This document shows, in pieces, positions 49,160 to 61,100 of a DNA stretch of 64,000 bases. Origin of the DNA: Stenocarpella maydis (lineage: Eukaryota; Ascomycota; Sordariomycetes; Diaporthales; Diaporthaceae). Numbering within the stretch: position 1 is the stretch's first letter; the number at the start of each line of letters is the position of its first letter. Under the pieces are notes generated by a model. The model had not been told where the DNA came from and made no database searches. It was given only the letters and a program-made list of their open reading frames with translations. A program made the translations under genes and the position numbers. The stretch covers positions 482,432 through 546,431 of the forward strand of contig NQMI01000016.1 in the NCBI GenBank assembly GCA_002270565.1, read 5' to 3'.

Positions 49160-49761
49160 CTACTAGCTTTGTTCGTTCCACCTGTCAGTCGCATTACCAC
49201 TGGCTGAATTCTTGTGCCACTGGACCTACACAAATCTTGCGAAGGCTGCTGCATTACCCGAGAATGGACTTCAGGACGAGCCAGCAGCAACTCAGGAAAT
49301 GGATCTGTCTTTAATGAGAAAGAGCGAACGAACGCGTATAATGCGAGCCTTGTACCGGTGAGACTTACTATCACCTTTTTGGTCGGAACAAAGGCAAATG
49401 GATCGGCGGGTTCCGCCACTCAGAAACCGCAGAAATATTATTCAATGTCTTTCAGCCCTGGGACGCGGAGCAAATAGGGTGCGTTGACTTGTTTACCGAA
49501 AGAAAGTACATCCGTATTTCCAAAGAGGTCAAAACAGACCTTCACCCAGATAGCCCCAGGTTTGATGATCAGAGAGGCGGGCAGGGGCCAGAACCTGACG
49601 GGTCTTATGAGCTGGATATACGCGGTGAGCTGACCTTTCCTAGAACAGACCATCAAGGAAAAAACAAAATAGCGGTCCAATGGGTCCACGATACTTTTTT
49701 CCACCGCCAGCAAGTGCATAACATGTACACAGCTAGAGCATTTCTGGGTCTCACAAGATAG
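49160..49761 (+). pseudogene. Frameshifted fragment of a fungal hypothetical (F-box-like) protein
   Basis: Two neighbouring plus-strand frames read as one protein. The first ends KSERTRIMRALYR, then meets TGA (49359-49361). From there the second frame gives ETYYHLFGRNKGKWIGGF, FQPWDAEQIGCVDLF and EVKTDLHPDSPRFDDQ, to a stop at 49761. The combined pattern (an ER-I-RALYR helix followed by FxPWxxEQ-x-C) resembles the middle of large fungal F-box-like proteins of unknown function. The sequence CCGGTGAG fits loss of two bases at about 49359. No F-box, start or matching upstream exon was found, so this is a truncated and broken remnant. The family guess is from memory of the pattern only. Confidence 0.55.
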
Positions 49762-50196
49762 GAGACTCGGGACTCGAGCCCGACCCGAGTCTTGTGTGAC
49801 CAAAGGGCAGAGAGTGAGTTACCTGCCCGTCGAGCTGCTGCCTACTTTAAAACCACCCGTCGGTCAAACATGATCCCTTTACTTCCAGGCAGGATGGTAG
49901 AGTGCTTGCGCACCTCATCCTCAAATTACCCGCAGGTGCGCCGCACGCCTTGAAAGCACAAGGCGATGACCATGCACACACAAAGACAAAACCCCACCAC
50001 GGCCAAGGCTCGTCCGCAGCCGCATCCATCTGCGGCGCGCGAGAGCGGAACATAGGGAGCCCAGCGCGTATTCCTTCCCCCCTTTCCCCCTGCCGTGCGA
50101 CCACACCGCCCGCATCGTGGGTGCAAGTCCTCCTCAGCACCATATCGGACGGAGGCGTTCGTCATGCCGAGGGGTTGATGGATGGAAGGCGTACCC

Positions 50197-50211
50197 GACC
50201 CCCCCCCCCCN
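50197..50211. other. C14 run ending in an unresolved base (N)
   Basis: Fourteen C residues are followed by the only N in the window at 50211, so the assembler could not resolve this homopolymer. The distance across it may be wrong. Confidence 0.9.
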
Positions 50212-53200
50212 TATAAGAGACAGCCCCAATTCTCCGTCCCACAAGCAAGCCATCCCGAGATAGCATGCAGGCTCGAGTTTCACGGCTGACAATCCGCCGG
50301 TGCGGGCGGTGTGCATGCTTCACCACCAGGCTGCAGGCCACCAAGTTTTCCCCCTGTCTTCGCCCGGCTGAGGCGATGGGAGGCGCAAGGGAAGGTTGCA
50401 ACGCAGGTTCCGGGCTGAGGTGGGCGCTGTGGCTGTATTTGAGGTGTCCGCAGGTGGAAAAAGTGCAGAACGGGTGGTTCGCACCAAGAGGCTGCAAAGA
50501 AAGCCCCTTTCCCCCTTCTCTAAGCATCTTGACAAACGGAGCACGCCGGGGTGGGTTTGGCTTATTATTTGTGACGGTTCATCCAACTACGGCGTACCGG
50601 GATCCCACCGGAACCTATATACGTACCTAGGTAGTAATTAATCCCGCCGATGGGACCATATTCGTCATCCTCTACGTGATGGCAATGTTTCTCATCCTCC
50701 TCGTCGCACTGCAGGACCATCCTAAACCGACCAGGTTCGTTGACCAGCAGCGCGCGATGGTCAGCCCAGGCCCCAAGGTCGTGCCGCGCATCCCCCGTCG
50801 ACGAGCATCGAGCCCCGCGGCATGCCCATGGAGTGGATTGTACGTTGCACACCCAGGTCTCGATCTAGTCTCGTGTTGGTCTTGTCCGAGTCCCTGGGCG
50901 AGTATATCGCCCGTAGCCCTGGCCTCGCCAACCCGGTTATGCTTTCAAGGCCGGCGACCCAGCGCTCTGAGCCCTGGTGGTGTCGGTCGGGATCATAACT
51001 GTCAGTAAAGATTTAGAAAAACGCACAACAGTCAAGTTCAAGCCACTTACTGCTATCTGCCATACATCTGCCACCCAGCCGCCAAAAAAAAAAAAAAAAT
51101 TTCTTCAGTGACAGATGCCGCAGGACCGCAAGTTTGTCGGCAATAATGTGCAGGACGCTGGGAAAGCAGCGAAAAAGACTTGTTATCCGACACGAATTCC
51201 TCTGAAGCAACAGTATCTCGGCGGAGCTCTGTGCCCAAGCGGCCCGACGTCGCGGCATCATTCGGGGGGGTATGTGGATTCGGCGAAGACGCCTGATGCA
51301 CCTTGACCTTATCAAGCCCGGTCGCGACGAAAACACCGAGCGGGTATGAGGAAACAGGCTACGGTGCAGCTCTCGATCCCGTCGACTCTGGTGGCGGTTT
51401 CGGCACGGTGTGCAAGCTGCTGCATGAGGCTCTGCGAGGCTTCCATGTTCTGTTGTCAGTGTACAAGCAGGCAACCCTGTGGTTCAAGCCCTTCCTGAAA
51501 GCAGCTAGCAGCCTTGATTGTAAGGCTTGCGGCCGTCTGACCTCAGATTAGAATGCTTAACAGAATAAAATATGCTTGAACACGATTATAAGTAGATGCC
51601 TCACCAAGGGCCAGATTATGGTTCAGAGAATGCCGAAAGTTTAAATGAAATCATTATAGGGATATAAGGTGAAGTAAGAATCCAGAGATCTACGCCAGAG
51701 AAAAGGGTATATTCTTTGTACCATATCAAGTTGGACGGTACCACCCAGGACCATTTATACAACCACACGTCTCAGCCTAATTCTCTGCGAGCTGGTGTTA
51801 TAGAAGCAGCTCTTGGTAGATGTAGGCATAAATAGATGGGTGTACTACTAATATACCGTCCTCTTCTCTTGGTGCGGATCTCCGGTATCTGAACAAGCAG
51901 AAATAGTGCAAAACCAAATTCCGGGGGTGAGCCATTGGCGCTCCCTTTTTCGATATTTCCTCTTTTTCTTTAGCACGCCCACTGTGCTTGCTCGGCTGTG
52001 CTTGCTCGGGTATCACATGTTCTCTCTCTCTGCACGCAGTCCTCCAAGACCGATATCCCCAATATCACCCCCCCCCCCCCACCCTTAAATTTTCCACCCC
52101 AGCCGGACCCGATTTCCCATATCAACGGGCTAAAACAGAACAAATAAAAAATAAAAATAGTCATCACCAATCACCATTGCGTATCCATAACAGACAAAGT
52201 CCAGGATGGGGGGAAATCTTCCAGCTGTTGGGGAAACCTAAATCCATCCGATGATTTCCCCCCATCGAAACTCCCACCATCATGCCTGCAGGCGTTGGTG
52301 GGTCCGCCGGGGGGGGGGCTGTCGGATGGTGTGCATCTGTGACGCTATATAGGGTAGGGCAGAGACCTCTCAGAGGCCCGCCACGGTCATTTACCACCCG
52401 GGATAGACTCGACCTCTCCTCCTCCTCGCATGTGATGAGAGCCACAACCCCAACTTACTTATCCAGCTTCTTCCGGACCTGCTATCTACCTACCTACATC
52501 GGTTCCGACCCTACTTCAAACCCGGTCCGTAAGTACGCATAACACCTGGCAGGCAGGCAAAAAACATAGGCAGGCAGGGAGGTGAGCCCTTCGTGTTGAC
52601 GTCCCGACTTGAGTTTCCAGTTTCCGGAGAGACTGCGTCACAGAAAAGCATGTGTGTACTCCGTGTGTGTGTGCCTGTACGTACATATACAAAAACCAAA
52701 AAAAAAGTCAATCGGGGATGAGGAGAGAGAAAGCCAGAGCCGAGAGCCGTTAATTACCTCTAGCACACCGTCACATACATACAGTACCTACCTACCTCAG
52801 GTACATTTCTGCCCACCCCTCCCCAATTTTAGCCTTTCCTCTCCTCTCCCGCCCGTGGTAGTATTCCCAGCAAGCTCTGCGTCCCTCGCGCCGCGAGGGC
52901 CCCGAGCACAGGAAAGAAAACGGCCAACAAGAAACTGTTGCTGCTGTGTGGCCAGGGCGTGGAAAGACGACAAGCACAATTGGCATGGTCTATGTATTGG
53001 ACGGGTTGGACCTACTTTGATAGCGCTGTGGGAAGAGCCAAGAAAAAATAATACGATGACCAATCACACACGCGTGCGTGTATCACGAGAAGTTTATCGC
53101 ACAAGACCAGGCCAAAGCAACATGTGTGAGGAGAGTAAAGAAACCTTGGCCCGGCCGAGGGTCATTAGTCAAGAGCTAGAAAAGCGAGAAGAAAAAAAGG

Positions 53201-53643
53201 TGGGTGAGTGCTACTGCGTTTTCGTGTGAATCGTGTCAATTCGTCTCAGTAATAAATAACTAATGCCATGTGAGTCCGGACAAGGCGACGCCATGCATCT
53301 GCCTCGTGTGCCACAAAGCGAATATACGAGGTTCCCTCGGCATCACTGATTCCTACAGAGATTACTGACACCGATAGAACCTACTACATGCTAGCAACCA
53401 TCAGCCAGATCTTATGCTGTGAAACCCGCTCCTGATGTACGCCGTTACCCAAGTACCCACAGTCCCTCTGCCAGACTCCCTCCACGATGCTGTCGCTGGT
53501 GCTGTGAAACCGCTTGCTATGATGATGATCGTACTGTTCCTTTGCATTTGTATGTGAATACAGTGATGCCACTTTTGGATGAGGAAAAAGAAATTAATAC
53601 AGTAAGACACGGAGTTAAAAAAAAAATAAGAAAAGAAAACCAT

Positions 53644-55105
53644 CTAATACGCGTGTATCGCGTCATTGCGCAACGGGCCTTTTTGGTGGTGGTGGTGGTG
53701 GTGGTCCTGGCCCTGGGCATGGCTATGGCCATGGCCATGGCCACGTTGGCTGAAAACGCGCTGCATCAAGGCGCGGGGCCCGACGTGATCGATGTCGCCG
53801 AGAACAGGAATGTGGTGGGGCTTCTTGTGCTGCCAGCGCTCCTTGATGCAGTCATCCACGAGAGCGATGAGACCGGTCGCGACGATTACGCTATTGTGTG
53901 TTAGTTACTGTTGCCCAAGAGGGGTCTGGGACGGTTTTTCTCTGATAGACCACTTACTCGGCAACGTCTGTCACGGCATCGATTATAGACTGGTCATTGA
54001 TCCATATGAAGCAGGGCGGGACCCAGCCCCCAGAGACTTCATCGTCCTCGACCTGGTTGGGCGAACGGGTCTCGGGGACGATATGTGCGACGGGGTGGGT
54101 CTCGCCGTCGCGGACGAGATGGAAGGAGACGACGCCGTCAAGGTGCTTCTCGACGACCCGTTTCCACGCGTACTTGTGGCCCCACCAGTCGAACTCGTAG
54201 CGCTTGTTGTTCTTGCCCTTCTGGCCCTTCCTGGTCACGTCGACCCTTGCGTAGTTGCTGAACTCCAGCTTGATGGAGTTGGTGGGCTGCTGAGGAGGGG
54301 TCTTCTTGTGGTCGCCGTCCGAGGCTCGGGAATAGACGCTTGCAGCGTCGGCATCGGTATCGAACGAGTGTGGCGTGCCTGGGCGCCTGCCATGCTTGGA
54401 GGAGGAGCCGCCAGATGTGGCGCGCCTGGCCTGTGGTCTTGCCATGGCCTTGACGGCAGTGGACATGGACCGCTGAAGGGAGGGCCTGCCGGCATCGGCG
54501 GGCTCGACAAACTTGCGCTTCGAGTTGCAGACCTCGCGGCCCGAGTCGCGGCAGTAGCGGCGGAGTGAGAACTCACGCCTTGCCAAGTCATACATGCGCA
54601 GGTGGAAGAGCTGGATGGCGGTCCGCCTCCTCCCCGGCACGATGGTGTCGACGCGCAGGTTCATGTTGCCGTCAGCCGTGAAGTCGTCATGCCTTATCGA
54701 CAGACGGTTCATGCTGGGAAAGAGCTGTGAGAAGTTCTTTGGGGTTGAGGGGCGCATGTTGGGTTCGGAGATCTCATGGTGGTAAGCAGGCAGAGGCGGG
54801 ATGTAGTCTGATGCGTCGCCCCTGGCCAGTTCCTCCTCTCGCTCCAGAGCCAAGTCCTCCTCCGAGGCATCGGTCGAGGCGTATGTCTCGAGCGAGGACC
54901 GAGGATACGTCGACGTGGCTGGTGAGAGGTCCTGGCTGCCTTCAATGTACTGGACGTAGGGTCTGCTGTACTTGTCTGATGGTCTTGAATTTGTGGAGAG
55001 CGAGGTGGGCGCTGTAGACCGTGAGCCGTAAGACTCACTACTCCTCCGGTCGTCGTAAGAGTAGTAACTCCCTAGGGAGTCTTTGCCTTGTGCATCTGAA
55101 GGCAT
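53644..55105 (-). CDS. Conserved fungal protein of unknown function with His-rich tail
   Basis: Two exons (55105-53958, 53890-53644) give 464 aa; the join VTDVAD|VIVATGLIALVDD keeps frame through a 67-nt GT..AG intron. The N terminus (1-110) is S/T/Y-rich and probably disordered. A folded part starts near 125 (LFPSMNRLSIRHDDF) and has RTAIQLFHLRMYDLARREFSL and then, at about 290-380, a beta-rich segment (RYEFDWWGHKYAWKRVVE ... VSFHLVRDGETHPVAHIVPE). The second exon encodes a hydrophobic helix and a tail with HGHGHSHAQ and six consecutive histidines, a possible metal-binding stretch. I do not know a named domain here. The start at 55105 is the first ATG in frame with good context. Confidence 0.82.
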
Positions 55106-58100
55106 TGCGATGTGTGCCGCGCTGGTGCTGCTGGTGGCGCTTTCTTAGTCCGCAGGGTGCGTGGAGGCGCGGTATCAGAGGGTTTGGAAGGGCAGCTAAG
55201 TTGATATATGTGGGGTCTGTGTGGGGTCGCGACCCAGATGCAGGTCGGACATGAGCAATGAGCGCCTTGCTATATAATCTAGGCGGCAGTGAAGAGCCGA
55301 CCGGGCTGTGGGATTTTAGGCGCCAAATATGCCAGGTCGAGTGGCTTCGACTGGGGGCGGAAGGCCGGGGCTGTTGTATGCGCGATTGGATGTGGATGTG
55401 GTGGGTGTGTCTGGGGTGGCCGCGCTCCCTTGTTTACTTGGGCAGAATCGAGGCCAGATCTAAAGGGTCTCGCAAATCGAGGAGGGTGGAGAAGCTGTGA
55501 AGTGCAGCTTCAGATGTTGTCTGTTGGAAGTGGATCTTTTTTGAATGGGGTGCAGGGCAGTGGTCTGGTCCATGTGGGCGTGAGTAAGGGTATATGAAGG
55601 CGGGCGTGGGGGGTACAAGGTCATTGTATCCAGACTACATTACACGTAAGTTTGTTAACGTCTCTCTCCGTGCAGGGGATCATCGAGTCTTGGCCTGGGG
55701 GGGATGAGCCCGAGACCGAGAGCAACCACGATGCAGGCTGGAGAGGAAACGAGCGACAGGCCGCGCGCCGAGGCGGAATGTACACCTGAAGGAGGGTACC
55801 AAAGTGGCTGCAGGTGGGCAGTCAGGGTGACGGTGCGGAAGCACAGCAGCCCCAGCCAGTCCTGTCATGTCCCATGCTGTTCGCTACACAATATTAGCCC
55901 ACAGGGAGTGGGAGAACGTACCACGCAGGCGGCGGTTAAGGCCTGCGACATGGTTCAACCTTGTCGCAGCATCGCAGACGGGCGGTTGCGGGAGCACGCG
56001 CTGTCGGCCAGCGGGGAGACCAGGCGGATCGCCCAGAGAACCCGGGTGCTCGGGTGGGGCTGGTCGTCTGAGGAAGTTTTCAAGATGCTGTGCTGTCTTG
56101 CTGTCGCAGTCCATTTCTGGGCGATTGCCACGGGTCTTGCCATGCTGTCATGCTGTCAACCATGGGACTTGTTCTCGCTGTCATTGGGGGAAGATGCTGT
56201 AGCTTGTTGGCACAAGTCTTCAGACACGTCTGGCTTCTGTCTGGGTTTCTGGGTCCTGAGTCGGAAAGATCTGGCCCAAGTACCACTGGTGACAGGTTGG
56301 GCTGGTCTGTTTCCCCGTCTGCACGGAGTACTCCGCACAACCACCCCCACCTGCACAGTCTGCCGTGGGCTCCTGCAGCCATTGATTTGTGCACATGGGC
56401 AGACACATGGGCGTTGGGTGACAGTGAGAGTGACATGTAGACTTCGGTCCCATGCTCGGCGGCCGGCAGCAAGATGCGGCATTACAGGGTGTGTTAGTCG
56501 TGGACTCGCATGTGGTCTAGACGGCAATAGCACCGGCTCAGCCCAGCAAGTAGTAGTGTACGGAGTATAGTTGACGAGAGCGGATGGCCATCCAGCGAGG
56601 GATCGCCCTGTTTGGTATATCCGCTGTCTGGCTATACGGGAGACACACCATGCAGGCCTGGCTGCCAGACTGCGTGGGCGGCCGGGGAAGAGCGACGCCT
56701 GGGTCCGCGGGTGATGGTGTGGGCGTGACCCATGGCCGGGCTCCCTAGCCTGAGGTCTTGTAGCCACGGGTTGGGAAATGCCTCAGGAGGGCGGGCCGAC
56801 AGACTGAGCAATGGAAGTCGCCAGAGGCCAGAGGGCCATGGACGATGGCGATGGCACCCGCGTCTGGAGGCGTGAAGGGTGGCATGCGTTTGTCATTGCT
56901 GTTGTCTGATTGCATCCTCGGTGCTGGCGAGGTGCTGCAGTCCGACTTTTCCGGGGAGGGAGAGACGAAGGCGACTGGTCAGGCTGGTCAGGCTGGGTCG
57001 GTGGGGGGTGGGAGAAGGTACGAGGGACTGACCAATGCGACGAGATGCGGGTGGGTTGAGCCAAGGTTGAGGCAGGTTGGCGATGCGGGTGAAATAGTGT
57101 AGGCGACGCGAGTCTAGACTGGGACGGCATGTCGGATGCGCGCTTGAAAGCCCAGCAAAGCCCAGCCCATGCCATGATGGTGCCGACTGCAGCACTAGCA
57201 GCTGTCATGACAGCTTTGGTGGGGCAGGTGTTAGTGACATGGTCATGGCACTACTGTGGACAGTGTCACTCCACTCGTGCCTCAACGTGGCGTGCTTCTC
57301 GCAAGGAACCCTGGAACCCTGAGTCCTGAAGTTCCCGACATGGCAGTTTGATGGGCCAACTCTAACTTTACAGTGCTATTTTTTATTTTTTTACTTGGTC
57401 CTCAACCGGCTCCATTACCAAGCCATGGTCAATCAATGAGGAAGTGAGTGCAGGCGATGGGGCCACTGCCATTGGACTAAAGTGGCAGTTGTCCCGTCTC
57501 CGTCCAAGGCAGGCGCTAGAATATTGCCCGGCAAGCAGCAGCCACCACAACCGCCAACCCAAGCATCACCACCATCACCACCACATCACCACCCTCCTCC
57601 CTGCCTGTTCTTCCAGGTTGGCTCCTTCGCATGTCCAATGCATCCGGGCCGCCCTATAGTGGCTCTTTCGAGTTTCAATGCTCCCTCACAGCCTAGCTCA
57701 CTTCTCAGGCTACCGTCGCGTCTTCTGGTCTCCGGCAATACCACGTCACCAGCACCCGATCGATCGATCGAGATGGAATTGTTCCAGACCCTCCCTCTTC
57801 ACCCTATGCCTCTAGGTATGCTATCCCCCCCCTTCTTCTCTCTCTGCTTTGCTGCCTCGTTTCTTGGTGCCTCCCGGAGTGCCTCCCGGAGTGTCTTCCG
57901 GATTGCCTCCGGGATGTGCTTGATGTGCTTGACATCTGCAGTACCCCTGAGTATGGCTGCACCAGTCTGCCACACCCAAGACAACATGTTGCTGCATCTT
58001 GTGTTCCCTCACAAGCGTCACAAGCTCTCAGCCCCCCCGTCCGGACTGCTCGTCACGAACTCGGCAATGTCGACACCGTCCCCGGCCCCACCCAGCCTAA

Positions 58101-61100
58101 TGTAATGTAATGCACTCAACAATATTCCACAGCAGACCATTCCAATGGCTTCTCGAACCCATCGGCCAATGCGGTTTTCTGCAACAGAAGTCCACGGGAC
58201 CACATACTACCAAGGACTGTCTCCCAATCACGCTCCCTCGCCGGCTCCCGGGCCAGTGTGTGACCGAACAGACCCAACCAAGCCGTTGGCTTTTGCTGCT
58301 CGCAAGGCCGCTTCCCTCCGCCGCTGTGGAATACGAACACCTCTCTCTCGAGTCTTCTCTCTATCTTTCTCTACCTGCCAGGCTGCTTGCTTTGCGACGG
58401 CGACTCCCGTGTAAGCAGTCAATCAGATCGGCCTCGTGCTTCTGGCCCGTCCAACCCGCTGGCCGAAACTACACCACTTTTGTTCAACACTTTGCACATC
58501 ATCCATCTTGACGCCCACCATGACGTCCGCTCTTGAATCACTGCAGCACGAAGCGGAGCCCACACCCATCACCGGCCTTGTGCCATCACCATCGCCACTG
58601 CGAGCGGCGGCGCCCGCACCAGTAGCCTCGCCTCATTCCAGCCCTCCAAGCTTTGACGGCCGTGACGGAGAGCGTTCTGGCCAGCACGAACCCTTGATTT
58701 ATCCCTCAACTCGGTTTGATCAACAGCGAGCTGGCCACGCCCATCGATGCTCATCGCTGCCCAACGACACCACTAACCCATGGCAGTGCTCTCTGCTCAG
58801 CCGACCAACTTTCCGGCCGTGACGCCCGTCACTGGCCGCGGCTACAGCTCCTCCCCGGCCCATTGGCTCTCCCGTCCATTTTACCTTGATCCTACCGAAT
58901 CCCTTCTATGACGCTCCTTACCCCATCGGCGACTAAGCCTAAGCCGTGTCTCCGATATTTACTGCGAGAAAAAAGTCTCCCGGGCCGTCTGCTTACCCCA
59001 TGCCGACCACTTGTGTTTCCTCAGCCGATTTGCAATCGTCAAGTATACCCGAGGCTTTCATCCGGTGGTGGTCAGCCCCTGGAACATGTCTCACTCAGCT
59101 TTTGCTTGAACGATATGAATCATTCTTCGGCACGGGCGTATTACTTAAGCCAACACCTAACCGCATCAGCGCATAGACGCCGACGCCGAGGCTCTGGGAA
59201 GCTGACTAGGGCATGAAGCAAACTGCGAGACTGGCGGCAGGATGGTGTTCCCCCACAGCTGTTTGTGAGCACCTTGCTTCATCTCGCCTCGACCGCGCCC
59301 GCGCTTTCACGGCTTGACTTTTATCCCCCGGTAGCGCCCCGTCATTCATGCGCCATGCATACATATTCTCATACGTCAGACTGCGGCTGCATCGAAGAAT
59401 ACATATCACACAGCCTTGCATGCAGAGGGGCTCCCAGGAGAGCCTTCGCCAGCAGCTGTAATGTCTCATCTGGAGCCGTCCTCGGCTATCTGATTTCGCT
59501 TGCAGCCGCTGCGTATTTGGACCCAGAGACCCACCGACCTGCCGCACTTCAAGTGTTGTGGCACGCGCTGAATGGTCGGCAGCCTGTCCTGCAGGCTCGA
59601 GCATGCCTCATCAGTCCCAATTGCCTGGCATGGCAACGGTTCCGATGCAGTTGCAGGCTCCTTTTGTCACATCGGCCTCATGTTCCTGACTTTACAAATG
59701 CGGGCAAACAATGCACGGTGAGGGCGCGAGTGCGGTCCACCAATCAAGTATTGGACAAGGGCGATAATACCTCTATGGCTTCGCAGCAGCTTTGCCTTGA
59801 AGGTTCCCTCCGTCTTGGATTTCTCAAAATCGACCGGACAAAATATCCAGTTTTTACCCTGAGCGTACGCCAAGCTGCCTCTCAGCGTACCCCTGCCCTG
59901 ATACCTCATCTCTTATTTGTCTCACGATACTTCATCACCCGTTCGCTGTCATTGGCTGGATGCAGTAGGCGACCTCCTCGTGATCCGCGTTATTCTGTGA
60001 TTCCCGAGTCGTTTGCATCTCACCGCCCACACGAGGATTCGTTGTCTATCTCTGACAGGCAAAAGTGGTTCAGTTGACGAACCAGATCGCCCGAAGGGCA
60101 AGCGGATCTAGTCTCTCCATGGCTATTCTTTCCCTCGCGTTGCTTCATCTCGACCGCCATGACTATCAAGGACCCTTCACTTTTCCCGATTGGCAGAGAA
60201 GCTGCGTCGCTGGCGCCGACATCTTCGTCGACCCGAGATACGAATAGTCCCTGAGCGCCATTGATCGTTCAGATCACAGCCGACGAGCATTGGCGCCACA
60301 AACGTATGGCTACAATACCTTTACAGACTTCGTCCCTAACTTCATGTTGTGAGACACTCGCTGTTAAACCACCCTCACAGGAGGTTTCCAGTGCCAACGT
60401 TACATTGGAGACGGAGGCAAAAGATTAAGCTGGAGCCAATGTCCAACGAAGGAGACCTTATAATTCTGCGCTACAATATTCCATGGCAGCAAACAGGGCA
60501 CATGACCTGCTCTACTGCCTCTGCCCGAGTCTGGTCGACCACCTATGTCCATGCAGATATCGGCATGCATGGGTGCTGCTGCAGATGCGGTGTCAATGGT
60601 TTTGTCATCGGTCCAAGGGTCACCATAAAAAGCCCCTTTCACTTTTCCAATTGCACATGCCCTACATTTGACGCCATTGTTTCCTCTTCCATGAGACCCA
60701 CTTAGTTTCCGTCGTTGCACTTGTGTCTGCTAGTGCTTGTGTCTCGGCGTGGATTTGGAAATGGGGGAAAAGACGGTGTCACCATCGTGTGTATGTTCTC
60801 CCCCTCAGTGCCCGACCAAGCGTTTTGCTCCGCCTTTCTGCAGCTGCTAGCTGGAGTATGCATACTGGTGGTGATCTTGGAATGGATCACAGGCAGTCGG
60901 CCAATGTGGACTGGCCACAGGTCAACCTAGGTGCATTTCCGAATCGTCATCCCGCTGACAGGCCCTGACGAACTTGAAGTAGATCTTCTGCAAGGATTGT
61001 ACGACCACCGCCGCGTAATGAGGATCATCCCAACGGGTAGTGTATCTCGTCCCCTGCGGAGCAAGCTAGCATTCGAGCGATCAGCGCTGTCATGCCCTGA

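Larger units (their letters stand above)
48206..53643. other. Gene-poor stretch with a gene fragment
   Basis: About 5.4 kb without an intact gene that I can support. It includes the frameshifted fragment at about 49160-49761, an N at 50211 at the end of a C14 run, further C13 (52068-52080) and G10 (52309-52318) runs, and TACC/GGTA-type simple sequence. On the minus strand around 50600-51300, short frames in two phases look faintly protein-like but match no family I know. Confidence 0.5.

Noticed and set aside
50565..51301. Possible decayed minus-strand gene
   Set aside because: Some stretches read like protein (for example DEEDEKHCHHVEDDEYGP) but in several frames with no family or splice model; too weak to list as a pseudogene.
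55704..56570. 288-codon plus-strand frame
   Set aside because: Composition (many Cys, Trp, Arg, His), no domain, no plausible splice context, and stop-poor because of high GC. Judged a chance frame.
59265..60077. 270-codon plus-strand frame
   Set aside because: Same reasons: featureless translation, no hydrophobic or domain pattern; kept only as a candidate for checking.
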